Positions 23,513 to 32,709 are shown, counted from the stretch's first letter. The stretch is 39,356 nucleotides of DNA from Actinomycetota bacterium (GCA_009726095.1 WLMZ01000019.1:1-39356); one strand, 5' to 3'. Notes: a model not told the origin generated them from the sequence alone. Program-made: numbers and translations.

Positions 23513-25849
23513 GTGACGGTGTTCAATAGCGTTGCCATCGTTGTCCTGGTGATCGCGCTGGCCTACTGGTGGGCGAAGAAGCCACAGTGGGCGCACGGAG
23601 AGACCGACTTGGGTGCCCGTCACGCACCGTCGGGGTTCAGCGCCGGCGGCAGCGCCGCCGAGCTTGCCGGCGAGATGCCCCACGGTTTTCGTGCCGATAT
23701 CGAGGGCCTGCGCGCCATCGCCGTGCTGGCCGTCCTGCTCTACCACGCCAAGCTCGGGCCGTTCCACGGTGGATACGTGGGTGTCGATGTGTTCTTCGTG
23801 CTCTCCGGGTTCCTCATCACCTCGTTGCTGATGAAGGACCTGTTGGTGCACGGTGCGGCGTCGTTGCCGCGCTTCTGGGCGCGTCGAGCCAGACGCCTGC
23901 TGCCCGCCTCGTGCCTGGTGATGCTCGCCACGCTCGTTGCGGCGCGGTTCATGCTCGACCCGTTGGCACAGGGGGACCTCGCCCACGATGCCCTCGCCGC
24001 CAGCGCGTTCATGGTGAACATCGCGTTCGCCCATCGACAGAGCGACTACCTCGCCTCGCAACTCGCCCCGTCACCGTTGTTGCACTTCTGGTCGCTGGCG
24101 TTGGAAGAGCAGTTCTACATCGTCTGGCCGTTCGTGCTCCTCGTGGTCACCGGGGTGCGCCGACGTATCCGTCGAGTTGCATTGACAACGATCGCAGTGC
24201 TCTGGGCCGTGTCGTTGATCGCGTGTGTCTGGATGACGCCCCGTCAGCAACCGTGGGCGTTCTATTCGCTGCCCACCCGTGCGTGGGAACTTCTCAGTGG
24301 CGCAGCGCTGGCGCTGCTCGGCGGAGCCTTGTTGAAGGTGCCGCACGTCGTTCGGGCTGTTGCCGCATGGGCCGGCCTGGTCGCCGTGGTGGCCGTCACG
24401 CTCGTCTTCGACGATCGCACACGGTTCCCGGGCACAGCGGCACTGCTCCCTGTGCTGGCGACTGTTGTGGTGGTCGGCGCCGGTGGCGGAGCTGCTGCGG
24501 TGGGGCCGGCGAAGCTGTTAGCGATGCGTCCACTGCAGTGGATCGGGCAGCGTTCGTATGCGATCTACCTGTGGCATTGGCCGGCATTGGTGCTCGTCGC
24601 CGCCAGGTTCGGCGCGCTGTCGGCATGGCAGCGGGCGCTGATCCTGGTGGGTGCGGTGCTGATGGCCGACATCTCCTACCGCATCGTCGAGAACCCGGTG
24701 CGCCGTTCGGTTTGGCTCGGCTCGTTCGCCAGGCGCGGCCTGTTGCTGGGTGCCGCGCTGGGCGTAACCGCAGCGGGGGTGGCCGCACTGACGCTCACCT
24801 TCAAACCGTCGATCGGGGGTACCGGCGTTGCAACGGCACCGGTGGTGATCGTGCCCGACGGCACGATGGCGCCCACCAACCCGACAGATGCCGTTGGTGC
24901 CACCACGAGCACGGCGACCAGCGCGACCGCCACGGCCGGTACAGCGGTGACCGCCCCGGCGACCACCACGTCATCTCCCGCCTCCGCTGTGTCCGATGCT
25001 GCGGTTCAGGCGCTGATCGCGGCGAACGCCGACACGCTGCAGCAGGGAGTGCTCACCCGGAAGGTGCCGTCGAATTTACAGCCCAGCCTCAGCGCGGCGC
25101 GCAACGACAAGCCGTCCATCTACAACAACGGCTGCATCCTCGATGTCGGTGTCACCACGCTCAAGTCGTGTGTGTACGGCAACCCCCAGTCGGCCACCAC
25201 CATCGTGCTCTTCGGTGATTCCCATGCAGCGCAGTGGTTCCCGGCCCTCGAGGCGATTTCGAACAAGAACGGTTGGCGACTCGTCGTGCTCACCAAGAAG
25301 GGGTGTCCCACGGCCGACATCCCGGTGTCGGACCAGACCCGCAACAGCGAGTGTGGACCGTGGCGTGCCTCGGTGGCAGCGCGTCTGGCGGAGCTGAAGC
25401 CCGACCTCATCATCCTGTCTGCCTACCGCTACAAGGCGGCCGGTGCATCTATTGGCCGCGATCCCGATCAGGTGTGGAGCGAGGGGCTCGACCGCACGAT
25501 GACGGTCATTCGCCCGCTGGCCCGCAAGGTGCTGGTGCTCGGCGACTCGCCGACGCCGCTCAGCGATGTGCCCTCGTGTGTGGCCTCGCACCTGGGCAAT
25601 GTGGCCCCGTGCATGAACCAGCGGTCCGTGGCAGTGAAACCCAACCGCATCGCCGTCGAGGTTGCCGTGGCCAAGGCCCACAACGCCAACTTCGCAGCCA
25701 CCAGCGATTGGCTGTGCACGCCGACGCAGTGTCCGGTGGTCATCGGCAATCTGCTCGTGTACCGCGACAACAGCCACATCACCACGGCTGCGTCCGCCCT
25801 GCTGACGCCGTTCCTGTCGGCAGTGGTGGCGCCGTTGCTCGGCAGCTGA
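23513..25849 (+). CDS. OafA-like acyltransferase with SGNH domain
   Basis: A 778-residue membrane protein. The acyltransferase 3 domain starts at FRADIEGLRAIAVLAVLLYHA and holds GGYVGVDVFFVLSGFLITSLL, with about ten helices up to residue 430. A Thr/Ala-rich linker follows, then an SGNH hydrolase-like domain with the nucleophile block LFGDSHAAQW and the DxxH pair in YRDNSHITT. Such proteins O-acetylate cell-surface glycans. There is an extra N-terminal helix (FNSVAIVVLVIALAYWW) if the GTG at 23513 (or 23519) is used; an ATG at 23675 (MPHGFRADIEGLR) gives the usual family start. AAGGA precedes the GTG closely, so the longer form is preferred with reserve. Confidence 0.92.
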   Translation: MTVFNSVAIVVLVIALAYWWAKKPQWAHGETDLGARHAPSGFSAGGSAAELAGEMPHGFRADIEGLRAIAVLAVLLYHAKLGPFHGGYVGVDVFFVLSGFLITSLLMKDLLVHGAASLPRFWARRARRLLPASCLVMLATLVAARFMLDPLAQGDLAHDALAASAFMVNIAFAHRQSDYLASQLAPSPLLHFWSLALEEQFYIVWPFVLLVVTGVRRRIRRVALTTIAVLWAVSLIACVWMTPRQQPWAFYSLPTRAWELLSGAALALLGGALLKVPHVVRAVAAWAGLVAVVAVTLVFDDRTRFPGTAALLPVLATVVVVGAGGGAAAVGPAKLLAMRPLQWIGQRSYAIYLWHWPALVLVAARFGALSAWQRALILVGAVLMADISYRIVENPVRRSVWLGSFARRGLLLGAALGVTAAGVAALTLTFKPSIGGTGVATAPVVIVPDGTMAPTNPTDAVGATTSTATSATATAGTAVTAPATTTSSPASAVSDAAVQALIAANADTLQQGVLTRKVPSNLQPSLSAARNDKPSIYNNGCILDVGVTTLKSCVYGNPQSATTIVLFGDSHAAQWFPALEAISNKNGWRLVVLTKKGCPTADIPVSDQTRNSECGPWRASVAARLAELKPDLIILSAYRYKAAGASIGRDPDQVWSEGLDRTMTVIRPLARKVLVLGDSPTPLSDVPSCVASHLGNVAPCMNQRSVAVKPNRIAVEVAVAKAHNANFAATSDWLCTPTQCPVVIGNLLVYRDNSHITTAASALLTPFLSAVVAPLLGS

Positions 25850-25866
25850 CTGCACCGAACCCGGCC

Positions 25867-26478
25867 CTATGGCTCGTGGCGCTCCGCGTTCGGGGACTCA
25901 TCGGCTGCGCACCTCCGGGCGGCCTCCACGGCCATGCGCGGGGCGACGCCCAACGACAGCAGTTGGCGTTCCAGCTGGTGATGTTCATCGCCGGTGCGCA
26001 GCATCGTCTGGGCCAGGGCAAGCGCCCGTTCGAAGCCGTGGTCGCTCCCGGTTGTTTCCAGCCGGATACGTCGGTCGGCCCATTCGGTGTGCGCAGCTTG
26101 CAGGTGCGCCGGGAGCTTGTGCAGGTGCCGTACCGACAGCGGCGGTAGTTGGCGGCGCACGGCCACCCCGCCCGCGATCTGGTGCATCATGCCGAACATG
26201 ATGCAGCGGTTCATCGCCCGACCAAATGGGCTGTGCGTCCCAGCGGTCAACGACAGGCCGAGAGCGTTCGCCGTTTCGCCGAGGTCGAGCTCGTAGCCGT
26301 CGGGGTAGGCATCGAACCCGGTGACGAGGCGACGCAGCACCCATGTGGCTGTCGGGCCGAGAATGCCCAGCCAGAACAGTTCCACGTACGGACTCCGGGC
26401 GTCATAGCCAACGGCCTCCACGACCGGGTCGTGCCAGGGCACCACAATGAGCGTCTGGCCAAAAGATGTGGGCAGCAT
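25867..26478 (-). CDS. Conserved actinobacterial protein of unknown function
   Basis: A 203-residue protein. It reads like a conserved actinobacterial family: LIVVPWHDPVVEAVGYDARSPYVE, FWLGILGPTATWVLRRLV, SPFGRAMNRCIMFGMMHQIAGG, VRRQLPPLSVRHLHKLPAHLQ, and a charged C terminus. No enzyme motif is seen and no membrane segment is certain. I do not know a function. The start at 26478 is chosen for GGGGG 5 bases upstream; an upstream ATG at 26508 lacks this. The 5' UTR carries the same GGCTTCCCCC...GGGGTT arrangement as the JAMM-like gene at 10919. Confidence 0.7.
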   Translation of the reverse strand: MLPTSFGQTLIVVPWHDPVVEAVGYDARSPYVELFWLGILGPTATWVLRRLVTGFDAYPDGYELDLGETANALGLSLTAGTHSPFGRAMNRCIMFGMMHQIAGGVAVRRQLPPLSVRHLHKLPAHLQAAHTEWADRRIRLETTGSDHGFERALALAQTMLRTGDEHHQLERQLLSLGVAPRMAVEAARRCAADESPNAERHEP

Positions 26479-26519
26479 GCGAACCCCCAGGAGAACGGTC
26501 CGAAACAATGGGGGAAGCC
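26476..26519 (-). promoter_or_regulatory. 5' UTR element GGCTTCCCCC...GGGGTT-ATG, copy 2
   Basis: On the minus strand GGCTTCCCCC (26519-26510) is followed 21 bases later by GGGGGTTCGC and the ATG at 26478. CCCCC can pair with GGGGG, hiding the Shine-Dalgarno. A CxxTTCT stretch between the two is shared with copy 1 at 10917-10962. Confidence 0.4.
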
Positions 26520-26539
26520 ATGCGCACTGTGTGTTGCAG

Positions 26540-26565
26540 CCCCGCTGATCGGGAAATCAGCGGGG
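26540..26565 (-). terminator. Hairpin after the subtilase gene
   Basis: A perfect 10-base-pair inverted repeat CCCCGCTGAT / ATCAGCGGGG with a 6-base loop lies 19 bases past the stop of the subtilase gene. There is no T tract on the minus strand, so termination is likely but not certain; it also separates the subtilase from the gene starting at 26478. Confidence 0.6.
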
Positions 26566-26583
26566 CGGGGCTGCGACCGAACG

Positions 26584-28686
26584 TCAGATCGTGGGGGTGA
26601 CAGTCTTGCCCGACGACAGGCGGCTGTCGCCGGCGCCATTGGTGGCCAGCACCTTGCACGAATAGCGCTTCAGTGGCGACATGCCAGAGACGGCGATAGG
26701 CGAACTGGCGCCGCTTGCGGAAAGTGGCGTGATTGCCCCTACCGCCGTTGACCTGCAGACGGCGGTGTACCCGGTGATGTCCGATCCGCCATCACTGGCG
26801 GGTGTGTCGAAGGCGATGCTGGCGCCACTGCTGGTGGGTGTGGCGACGACGCTCAGCGGGGAGCTCGGGACGGTGCGTGGCGTCACCAGACCCGGGTCGG
26901 ACGAGGCGCCGGGACCAGCGAGGTTCTTGGCAGTGACGGTGCAGGAGTACTCGGTGCCGTTGGTGAGGCCCGAGACGATGGCCGTGGTGCTCGTGGCAAC
27001 GGCGTTGCGGGTCTTGGTGATGAGGCCGTCGGTGCACGAGACCACGTACCCCCGGATCGGTGCCCCGCCGTCGGATACCGGTGGCAACCAGGTGGCTGTG
27101 GCCTTGCGCTTCGATGGCGTCACGCTGACCAGTTCTGGTTCGGTGACGGTGGTGAACGGAGTCACCGTCCGCAAGCCCGACGGTGGGCCTGCGCCCAATG
27201 CGTTGGTGGCCGAGACGGTGCATGAGTAGGGCTTTCCGAAGGTGAGGCCGGTCACCACCGAGGGGCTCGTTGCATCGAGATCGGTGACCGTGGCCTCGCC
27301 AGTGGCCGAGCACGAGGTGCTGTAGCTCAAGACGGGGGAGCCGCCCGTGCTCGACGGTGCGATCCAGGTGATGGTGACGGTGCCGGTGCCAGCGCGGACA
27401 GCGACAGCGCGAGGTGCGCCGGGAACCGACGCCAATTGCGGAATGGGTGGCAGGATCGGCGGGGTGCGGTACACGAGCTTGTTGGGGTCCCCGGTGGGTA
27501 CCGTGAGCACGCCGGTGGTGGCGGCCGTGTCCATGGCGGTCCAGATCTCATCGGGGGTGGCGGTGGGGGAGGCTTCGAGCATGCGGGCAACAACGCCAGC
27601 GACGTGGGGCGCCGCCATCGATGTGCCGCTCAGCGTCGCTGTTCCCGAGTCAGAACTGATGGAAGCGGACTGAATGTTGACGCCCGGAGCGAAAATGTCG
27701 ACGCACGATCCATGGTTGGTGAACGATGCTGCAGTGTCGGTGACGGTCGAGGCCGCCACGGTGATTGCACCGGCGACCCGGGCCGGGCTGACGGTGCAGG
27801 CATCAGTGTCGTCGTTGCCTGCGGCGACCACCACGGTCATGCCATCGGCGATCACCGCAGCGACCGCCGCGTCGAGCGTGGAGGAGGTGCTCCCGCCGAG
27901 GCTGAGGTTGACCACGGCTGGACCGCCGTTGATGTCGTGATCGGCGATCACCCACTCGAGACCCGTGATGACGGCTGCCACGGTGCTGGTCCCATCGCAG
28001 TCGATCACCTTCACCGGCACGATGGTGACATCCTTGGCCACGCCGTAGGTGGTGCCGCCCAGCGTGCCGGCCACATGGGTACCATGACCGTTGCAATCGT
28101 CGTATTGGGTATCGTCCCCGAAGTCGACGTATGCGCCGCGGGGGATACGCCCGGTGACCCCGGTGAACTCGTCGTGCGTGCTGAGGATGCCGGAGTCGAC
28201 CACGTAGGCGGTGACGCCGGTACCAGAGGTCCAGTAGGAATAGCCGCCGTTGTAGGGCAGCGTGCGCTGGTCGATGCGGTCCAGCCCCCAGGGTGGGCTG
28301 AGTTGGTTGACAGTGGTGGCGATGGTGGCGTCGGGCTGGACGCTCGCCACGTCAGGGTCGTTCCTCAAGCGCTGCACAGCTGTTGGGGAGAGCGGCGCCA
28401 CGAACCCGTCAATGGCGTTGTCCCAGACATCGATGATGTCGGTGCCCATGCGGGTTTCGTCTGTGACGGTGCTGTTCAGTCCCTTCGTGGTCTTGAACTG
28501 CACGATGTACCGGGGTGTCAATCGGCTGATCCAGCTCGATGCATCAAGTGTGCCAAGTGACTGAGCGTTGCCTCCGGCTGGGGTGGATGCCCCTGCCCCG
28601 CCGACCGAGGAGAAGGTGACGACCAACGAGCCTGCAAGACAGGCCGAGATCGCGAGTGCCAATGATGTTGACGCGCCGCCGCGCAT
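26584..28686 (-). CDS. Secreted subtilase (S8) with fibronectin III repeats
   Basis: A 700-residue exported serine protease: signal peptide (about 1-33, ALAISACLAGSLVVTF), inhibitor I9-type propeptide (58-125, RYIVQFK...DPDVASVQPD), and peptidase domain with the catalytic triad Asp164 (VVDSGIL), His201 (NGHGTHVAGT) and Ser356 (SGTSMAAPH), plus oxyanion Asn291. After it come three fibronectin type III-like domains (about 420-510, 515-605, 606-697), each with a pair of Cys, the later one in YSCTV or YSCKV, likely disulfides. GGGGGG stands close to the ATG as Shine-Dalgarno, and TACACT is a possible -10 further up. Role: extracellular protein degradation or self-protein processing. Confidence 0.95.
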   Translation of the reverse strand: MRGGASTSLALAISACLAGSLVVTFSSVGGAGASTPAGGNAQSLGTLDASSWISRLTPRYIVQFKTTKGLNSTVTDETRMGTDIIDVWDNAIDGFVAPLSPTAVQRLRNDPDVASVQPDATIATTVNQLSPPWGLDRIDQRTLPYNGGYSYWTSGTGVTAYVVDSGILSTHDEFTGVTGRIPRGAYVDFGDDTQYDDCNGHGTHVAGTLGGTTYGVAKDVTIVPVKVIDCDGTSTVAAVITGLEWVIADHDINGGPAVVNLSLGGSTSSTLDAAVAAVIADGMTVVVAAGNDDTDACTVSPARVAGAITVAASTVTDTAASFTNHGSCVDIFAPGVNIQSASISSDSGTATLSGTSMAAPHVAGVVARMLEASPTATPDEIWTAMDTAATTGVLTVPTGDPNKLVYRTPPILPPIPQLASVPGAPRAVAVRAGTGTVTITWIAPSSTGGSPVLSYSTSCSATGEATVTDLDATSPSVVTGLTFGKPYSCTVSATNALGAGPPSGLRTVTPFTTVTEPELVSVTPSKRKATATWLPPVSDGGAPIRGYVVSCTDGLITKTRNAVATSTTAIVSGLTNGTEYSCTVTAKNLAGPGASSDPGLVTPRTVPSSPLSVVATPTSSGASIAFDTPASDGGSDITGYTAVCRSTAVGAITPLSASGASSPIAVSGMSPLKRYSCKVLATNGAGDSRLSSGKTVTPTI

Positions 28687-28786
28687 GAGTACCCCCCAGA
28701 GAGTCCGTCACCGCATGGCGGACCGCGGGGAGTGTAGACCGTTTCCAGGATTGAAGCCAGAGGTCGTTACCGACCGAGTGTGACGG

Positions 28787-29590
28787 GTGTGCAGGCGCCA
28801 CACTGTGTGGGTGGCCTCGGAGCACACATCGTCCATCACCGCCGCAGCAGCGTGGTTGCGCGCCGCTCGGCGTGTCACGGTCCTCACCGGCGCAGGCATC
28901 TCCACCGATTCGGGTATCCCCGACTTCCGCGGGCCGAACGGTCTGTGGACCAAGAACCCCCAGGCGCAGAAGGCGGCCAACCTGCAGCACTACCTCGACA
29001 GTGTCGAGGTGCGCCGGTTCGCCTGGCAGAACCGGCTGCACAGCGCCGCCTGGGCGGCCCAGCCCAACCCCGGTCACCGCGCCCTGGTCGAGATCGAGCG
29101 CCGCGGGCAGTTGCTCCGTCTGGTCACCCAGAACATCGACGAACTGCACCAGCGTGCCGGCCATGCCCCCGAGCTCGTGCTCGAGGTCCACGGCACCATG
29201 CACCGCAGCGTGTGCTGGACCTGCGGTGACCGGCGTCCCATGACCGAGACCCTCGAGCGGGTGCGCACCGGGGAGGACGACCCCGATTGTCTGCTGTGCC
29301 GTGAGCGGGGCGTCACCGGGGTACTCAAGAGCGACACGATCAGCTTCGGCCAGTCGCTGGTGGCGGAGGTGATCCATGCGGCGATGCAGGCAGCGCAGGA
29401 GACCGACCTGCTGATCGCCGTCGGTTCGTCGTTACAGGTCTACCCGGTGGCCAACATGGTGCCGCGTGCCAGGGCCGCGGGAGCGCGGATCATCGTCGTA
29501 AACGGTGAACCGACCAAAATGGACCACCATGCCGACGCCGTGCTGATCGGCTCGATCAGCGAGGTGCTGACAGAACTCGTCGGTACCTGA
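28787..29590 (+). CDS. Sirtuin-type NAD-dependent protein deacylase
   Basis: A SIR2-family enzyme of up to 267 residues that removes acyl groups from lysine using NAD. Motifs: VTVLTGAGISTDSGIPDFRG and LVTQNIDELHQRAG for NAD, EVHGT with the catalytic His, and a zinc ribbon C-W-T-C ... C-L-L-C. The later part LLIAVGSSLQVYPVANMVP and IIVVNGEPT is typical. The start is unsure: GTG at 28787 is given, but GTGs at 28805 and 28811 also fit and give a length closer to relatives. It is divergent from the subtilase and followed by the rhodanese-MoeB gene 55 bases on. Confidence 0.93.
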   Translation: MCRRHTVWVASEHTSSITAAAAWLRAARRVTVLTGAGISTDSGIPDFRGPNGLWTKNPQAQKAANLQHYLDSVEVRRFAWQNRLHSAAWAAQPNPGHRALVEIERRGQLLRLVTQNIDELHQRAGHAPELVLEVHGTMHRSVCWTCGDRRPMTETLERVRTGEDDPDCLLCRERGVTGVLKSDTISFGQSLVAEVIHAAMQAAQETDLLIAVGSSLQVYPVANMVPRARAAGARIIVVNGEPTKMDHHADAVLIGSISEVLTELVGT

Positions 29591-29645
29591 TCCGCCCGGC
29601 TGCGGGCTGGCCGCAAATCCTGACCAACTTGGTAGTCTTTTGAGC

Positions 29646-30812
29646 ATGCCAACGTTCCGTGACCTACTCGCTCAGGCCAAGGCCGAGATCACCGAGATCG
29701 ACACCGCTACCGCAGAAGCCCGCATCGCCGCCGGTGGCGTCACCGTGCTCGACGTGCGCGAGCCCGACGAATTCGATCAGGGCGCCCTGCCCGGGGTGAT
29801 CCACATCCCCCGCGGCCATCTCGAGGCCCAGATCGAGAACCGCATCGTCGACAAGACAGTTCCCGTCATCGCCTATTGCGCCGGCGGCGTTCGTTCGGCA
29901 TTCGCAACACGCACGCTGCAAGAACTCGGCTACACCAACGTCGTGTCCATGGCCGGTGGATTTGGCAAGTGGAAAGACGAAGGCCGCGAGTGGAAGAAGC
30001 CCGTGGTGCTCACGCCCGAGCAGCGCGACCGCTACCAGCGTCATCTCCTCCTGCCCGAGGTCGGTACCGAGGGCCAGGCCAAGCTGCTCGGCGCCAAGGT
30101 GCTGCTGCTCGGCGCCGGCGGGCTCGGTTCGCCCGCTGCGCTCTATCTCGCCGCTGCCGGCGTGGGAACCATTGGCATCGTCGACATGGACGAGGTCGAT
30201 GCCTCGAACCTGCAGCGCCAGATCCTGCACAACCTCGAGCGCATCGGCGATCGCAAGGTGGACAGCGCCAAGAAGACCCTCACGTTGTTGAACCCCGATG
30301 TCAACGTGGTCACCTACGACACCCGGCTCGATGCCAGCAACATCATCGACATCATCACCGGTTACGACGTCATCGTTGACGGCGCCGACAACTTCCCCAG
30401 CCGCTACCTGCTCAACGATGCCTCGGTGAAGCTGGGTATCCCCGTGGTGCACGGCAGCATCTTCCGCTTCGAGGGCATGGTCAGCGTGTTCGATCCGAAG
30501 AACGGCCCCACCTATCGCGACATGGTGCCCGAGGCGCCGCCCGCAGAACTGGCGCCCAGCTGCGCCGAGGCCGGTGTGCTGGGGGTGCTGCCGGGCATCG
30601 TTGGCTCCATCCAGGCTCTCGAGGTCATCAAGCTGCTATTGAACCTGGGCGAAGGCCTGTCGGGCCGCATTCTGGCCATCGACACCACCGACATGAGTTT
30701 CCGTACGTTCAAGCTCAAGCCCGACCCAGCCAACTGGGTCACCTGGGCCAACCGCGACCAGATCGAGGTACGCGACCTCGACGGCCTGTGCGCCCCTTGG
30801 GTCACGCACTGA
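29646..30812 (+). CDS. Rhodanese-MoeB/ThiF fusion, sulfur-carrier adenylation
   Basis: A 388-residue fusion. Residues about 15-112 are a rhodanese domain with active-site Cys78 in IAYCAGGVRSAFA. Residues 125-388 are a MoeB/ThiF E1-like adenylyltransferase: RYQRHLLLPEVG, nucleotide loop GAGGLGSPAALYLAAAGVG, DEVDASNLQRQILH, DGADNFPSRY and SCAEAGVLGVLPG. It would adenylate the C-terminal Gly of a ubiquitin-like sulfur carrier and hand sulfur over through the rhodanese, for molybdopterin, thiamine or thiolated metabolites. The order is reversed compared with MoeZ, which ends in the rhodanese. The CxxC zinc pairs of E. coli MoeB are absent. ATG at 29646 is 7 bases after TAGTCT, so likely leaderless. 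Confidence 0.9.
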   Translation: MPTFRDLLAQAKAEITEIDTATAEARIAAGGVTVLDVREPDEFDQGALPGVIHIPRGHLEAQIENRIVDKTVPVIAYCAGGVRSAFATRTLQELGYTNVVSMAGGFGKWKDEGREWKKPVVLTPEQRDRYQRHLLLPEVGTEGQAKLLGAKVLLLGAGGLGSPAALYLAAAGVGTIGIVDMDEVDASNLQRQILHNLERIGDRKVDSAKKTLTLLNPDVNVVTYDTRLDASNIIDIITGYDVIVDGADNFPSRYLLNDASVKLGIPVVHGSIFRFEGMVSVFDPKNGPTYRDMVPEAPPAELAPSCAEAGVLGVLPGIVGSIQALEVIKLLLNLGEGLSGRILAIDTTDMSFRTFKLKPDPANWVTWANRDQIEVRDLDGLCAPWVTH

Positions 30813-30867
30813 CGACCTGGGTCAAGAACCAGTGCTCGTGTTCGTGGCAGCGGTCATACTGGTTGTC

Positions 30868-31854
30868 ATGACCCCTCTCATCGTCGTCGTCCGCCGCCGA
30901 GCCCTCGCCCTTGGCGTCACGTGCATCGTCGCCATCTCGGCAACAGCGTGCAGCAGTTCGGCCCCGGGCCTCTCGTCGGCCGAGTTCACCAAGCAGGCGA
31001 ACGCAATCTGCGTCGACGTGCGCACACAGCTGCGCGCCGTGGCTGCACCGGCCGACATCACCCAGGCCGCCGTGCAGTACGAGAAGTTGCTGAAGATCTC
31101 CCAGGCGGGTGTCGATCAGCTTGCAGCGTTGAAGACCAGCGGTGCCGACACCGACACACGCCGTGCCCTGGTCGACGCGTTCAACGCCGCCGATGCCCAA
31201 TTGAGCGTCGCCGTCAAGGCCGCTGCTGCCAAGGACGATGCGGCCATGAACGACGCAGGTACGGCCTACCGGACCAGCATTGACGCGATGCATGCCATTG
31301 CCACGAAGGCCGGCCTCGACGGCTGTGCAGCCGAGGGCGGCGGGGCCACCGCCGACTCCGTTCCGGACACGTCCCCGGTCGGCACCACGGCTGGCACAGC
31401 GGTGTCCGCCGGCACGGTGCAGTTCGTGGACGCCACCACCCTGATCACGCCATGGGACGGCCAGACGTTCGTCTCCTTGACCGAGACCGAGGCCGGGTCG
31501 CTCATCGATTCGCTCGCGTCCGACCCCAACGATCCCGTCAAGATCGTCGCCGCCGGTGCGCTGAATGTCACCGACGACACGTCGCGGGCGCAGAGCCTGG
31601 TGCTGTTCTTCCAGCTCGATCAGCAGCTCGCAGACGCCGACATCAAGACGTTCCTCGGTGTCATCGTGGGCAGCGCCACCGACGCCACCGACACCACCAT
31701 CGGAACCACCAGCGGTGTCGCCTTCACCGCCCCGGAAGGCCTGTCGTCGTTTGCCACGGTGCACGGCGATACCGCCATTATCGTGCTCGGCCAAGATGCC
31801 GCCACGGTGGCCACCACGGTGACCGGTCTGTTCGCTGCCAACCCCGCGTTGTAG
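30868..31854 (+). CDS. Putative lipoprotein of unknown function
   Basis: A 328-residue exported lipoprotein: basic N terminus, hydrophobic LALGVTCIVAISATAC and lipobox with Cys28. The region 38-150 (FTKQANAICVDVRTQLRAV...GLDGCA) is helical and contains a Cys near each end, as in a conserved group of actinobacterial lipoproteins; the C-terminal half is Thr/Ala-rich beta. The start at 30868 is supported by CATACT 7 bases upstream (leaderless); an upstream GTG/ATG at 30832 would give an unlikely second hydrophobic stretch. Function unknown. Confidence 0.78.
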   Translation: MTPLIVVVRRRALALGVTCIVAISATACSSSAPGLSSAEFTKQANAICVDVRTQLRAVAAPADITQAAVQYEKLLKISQAGVDQLAALKTSGADTDTRRALVDAFNAADAQLSVAVKAAAAKDDAAMNDAGTAYRTSIDAMHAIATKAGLDGCAAEGGGATADSVPDTSPVGTTAGTAVSAGTVQFVDATTLITPWDGQTFVSLTETEAGSLIDSLASDPNDPVKIVAAGALNVTDDTSRAQSLVLFFQLDQQLADADIKTFLGVIVGSATDATDTTIGTTSGVAFTAPEGLSSFATVHGDTAIIVLGQDAATVATTVTGLFAANPAL

Positions 31855-31868
31855 GTGGAGCGCCGGCC

Positions 31869-32687
31869 TCAGTCGAACAGGTCGGGGTCCGTGCGGCAGA
31901 TCTCCTGCCAGAGCGGAGAAAAACTGAACCAGCCGGCCAGCGGGTGTCCGGTCTGCTTCTGGGTGTAGTCGGCGTACTTGTGCGGGATCAGCTTGGGGGT
32001 GCCTGCCGCCATGGCGAGCAGCTGCGCCTGGCAGCTGCGCTCCATGCTGATGAACCAGAACGCTGCTTCGTCGACGGTCTGGCCGACAGTGAACAGGCCA
32101 TGGTTCTGGTGGATGGCGGCTTTGCCCGTGGGGAACTTCGCAGCCAGCTCACGGCCGGCCTCGATCTCGAACACCACAGCGCCACCCTGTTCGGAGATGA
32201 CGGTGTGCTCGTTGTAGAAGATGCACGAATCCTGTGTGATCGGATCGAGGGGAATACCGAGGCTGGCGAATGCCTTGCCGTTGACGGAGTGGCTGTGTGC
32301 GGCGGCGATGATGTCGGGCCGGGCCTCGTGCACGGCGGCATGGATCACGAACGCCGCACGGTTCACGGGGGAGTCGCCGTAGACGACCTCGCCTTCGTGG
32401 TTGACCAGAATGAGATCGCTCACCGTCATGTGGCGGAAGCTCTTGCCGAACGGGTTCACCCAGAAACAGTCGGGGAACTCGGGGTCGCGCACGGTGATGT
32501 GGCCGGCAACGCCCTCGCCGAAACCGAGCCGGCCGAAGATGCGCAGTGCTCCGGCGAGCTTGTTCTTGCGCTCCTTGCGCTCGTCTTCCACCGTGGCGAA
32601 GGTGGGTGGCAACAAGTTGAGCCCCACCTGTCGGGGGATCAACTCGACGCCGTCGATCGAACGGGTTCCACTCTCGGTCATGGCCAT
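31869..32687 (-). CDS. Class II aldolase/adducin family protein
   Basis: A 272-residue zinc-dependent class II aldolase-fold protein. Zinc ligands are seen in AAAHSHSVNGKAFA (the HSH pair) and IHQNHGLFTVG; GHITVRDPEFPDCFWVNPFGKSF is the phosphate/substrate loop of the family. Relatives include fuculose-phosphate aldolase and ribulose-phosphate epimerase; the true substrate cannot be read. TACACT ends 6 bases before ATG 32687, so it can be expressed leaderless, separately from the pyruvate dehydrogenase-like gene that ends 22 bases upstream. The open frame continues upstream, but those residues are not protein-like. Confidence 0.9.
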   Translation of the reverse strand: MAMTESGTRSIDGVELIPRQVGLNLLPPTFATVEDERKERKNKLAGALRIFGRLGFGEGVAGHITVRDPEFPDCFWVNPFGKSFRHMTVSDLILVNHEGEVVYGDSPVNRAAFVIHAAVHEARPDIIAAAHSHSVNGKAFASLGIPLDPITQDSCIFYNEHTVISEQGGAVVFEIEAGRELAAKFPTGKAAIHQNHGLFTVGQTVDEAAFWFISMERSCQAQLLAMAAGTPKLIPHKYADYTQKQTGHPLAGWFSFSPLWQEICRTDPDLFD

Positions 32688-32709
32688 GTCGAGAGTGTAC
32701 GTTGCGAGC

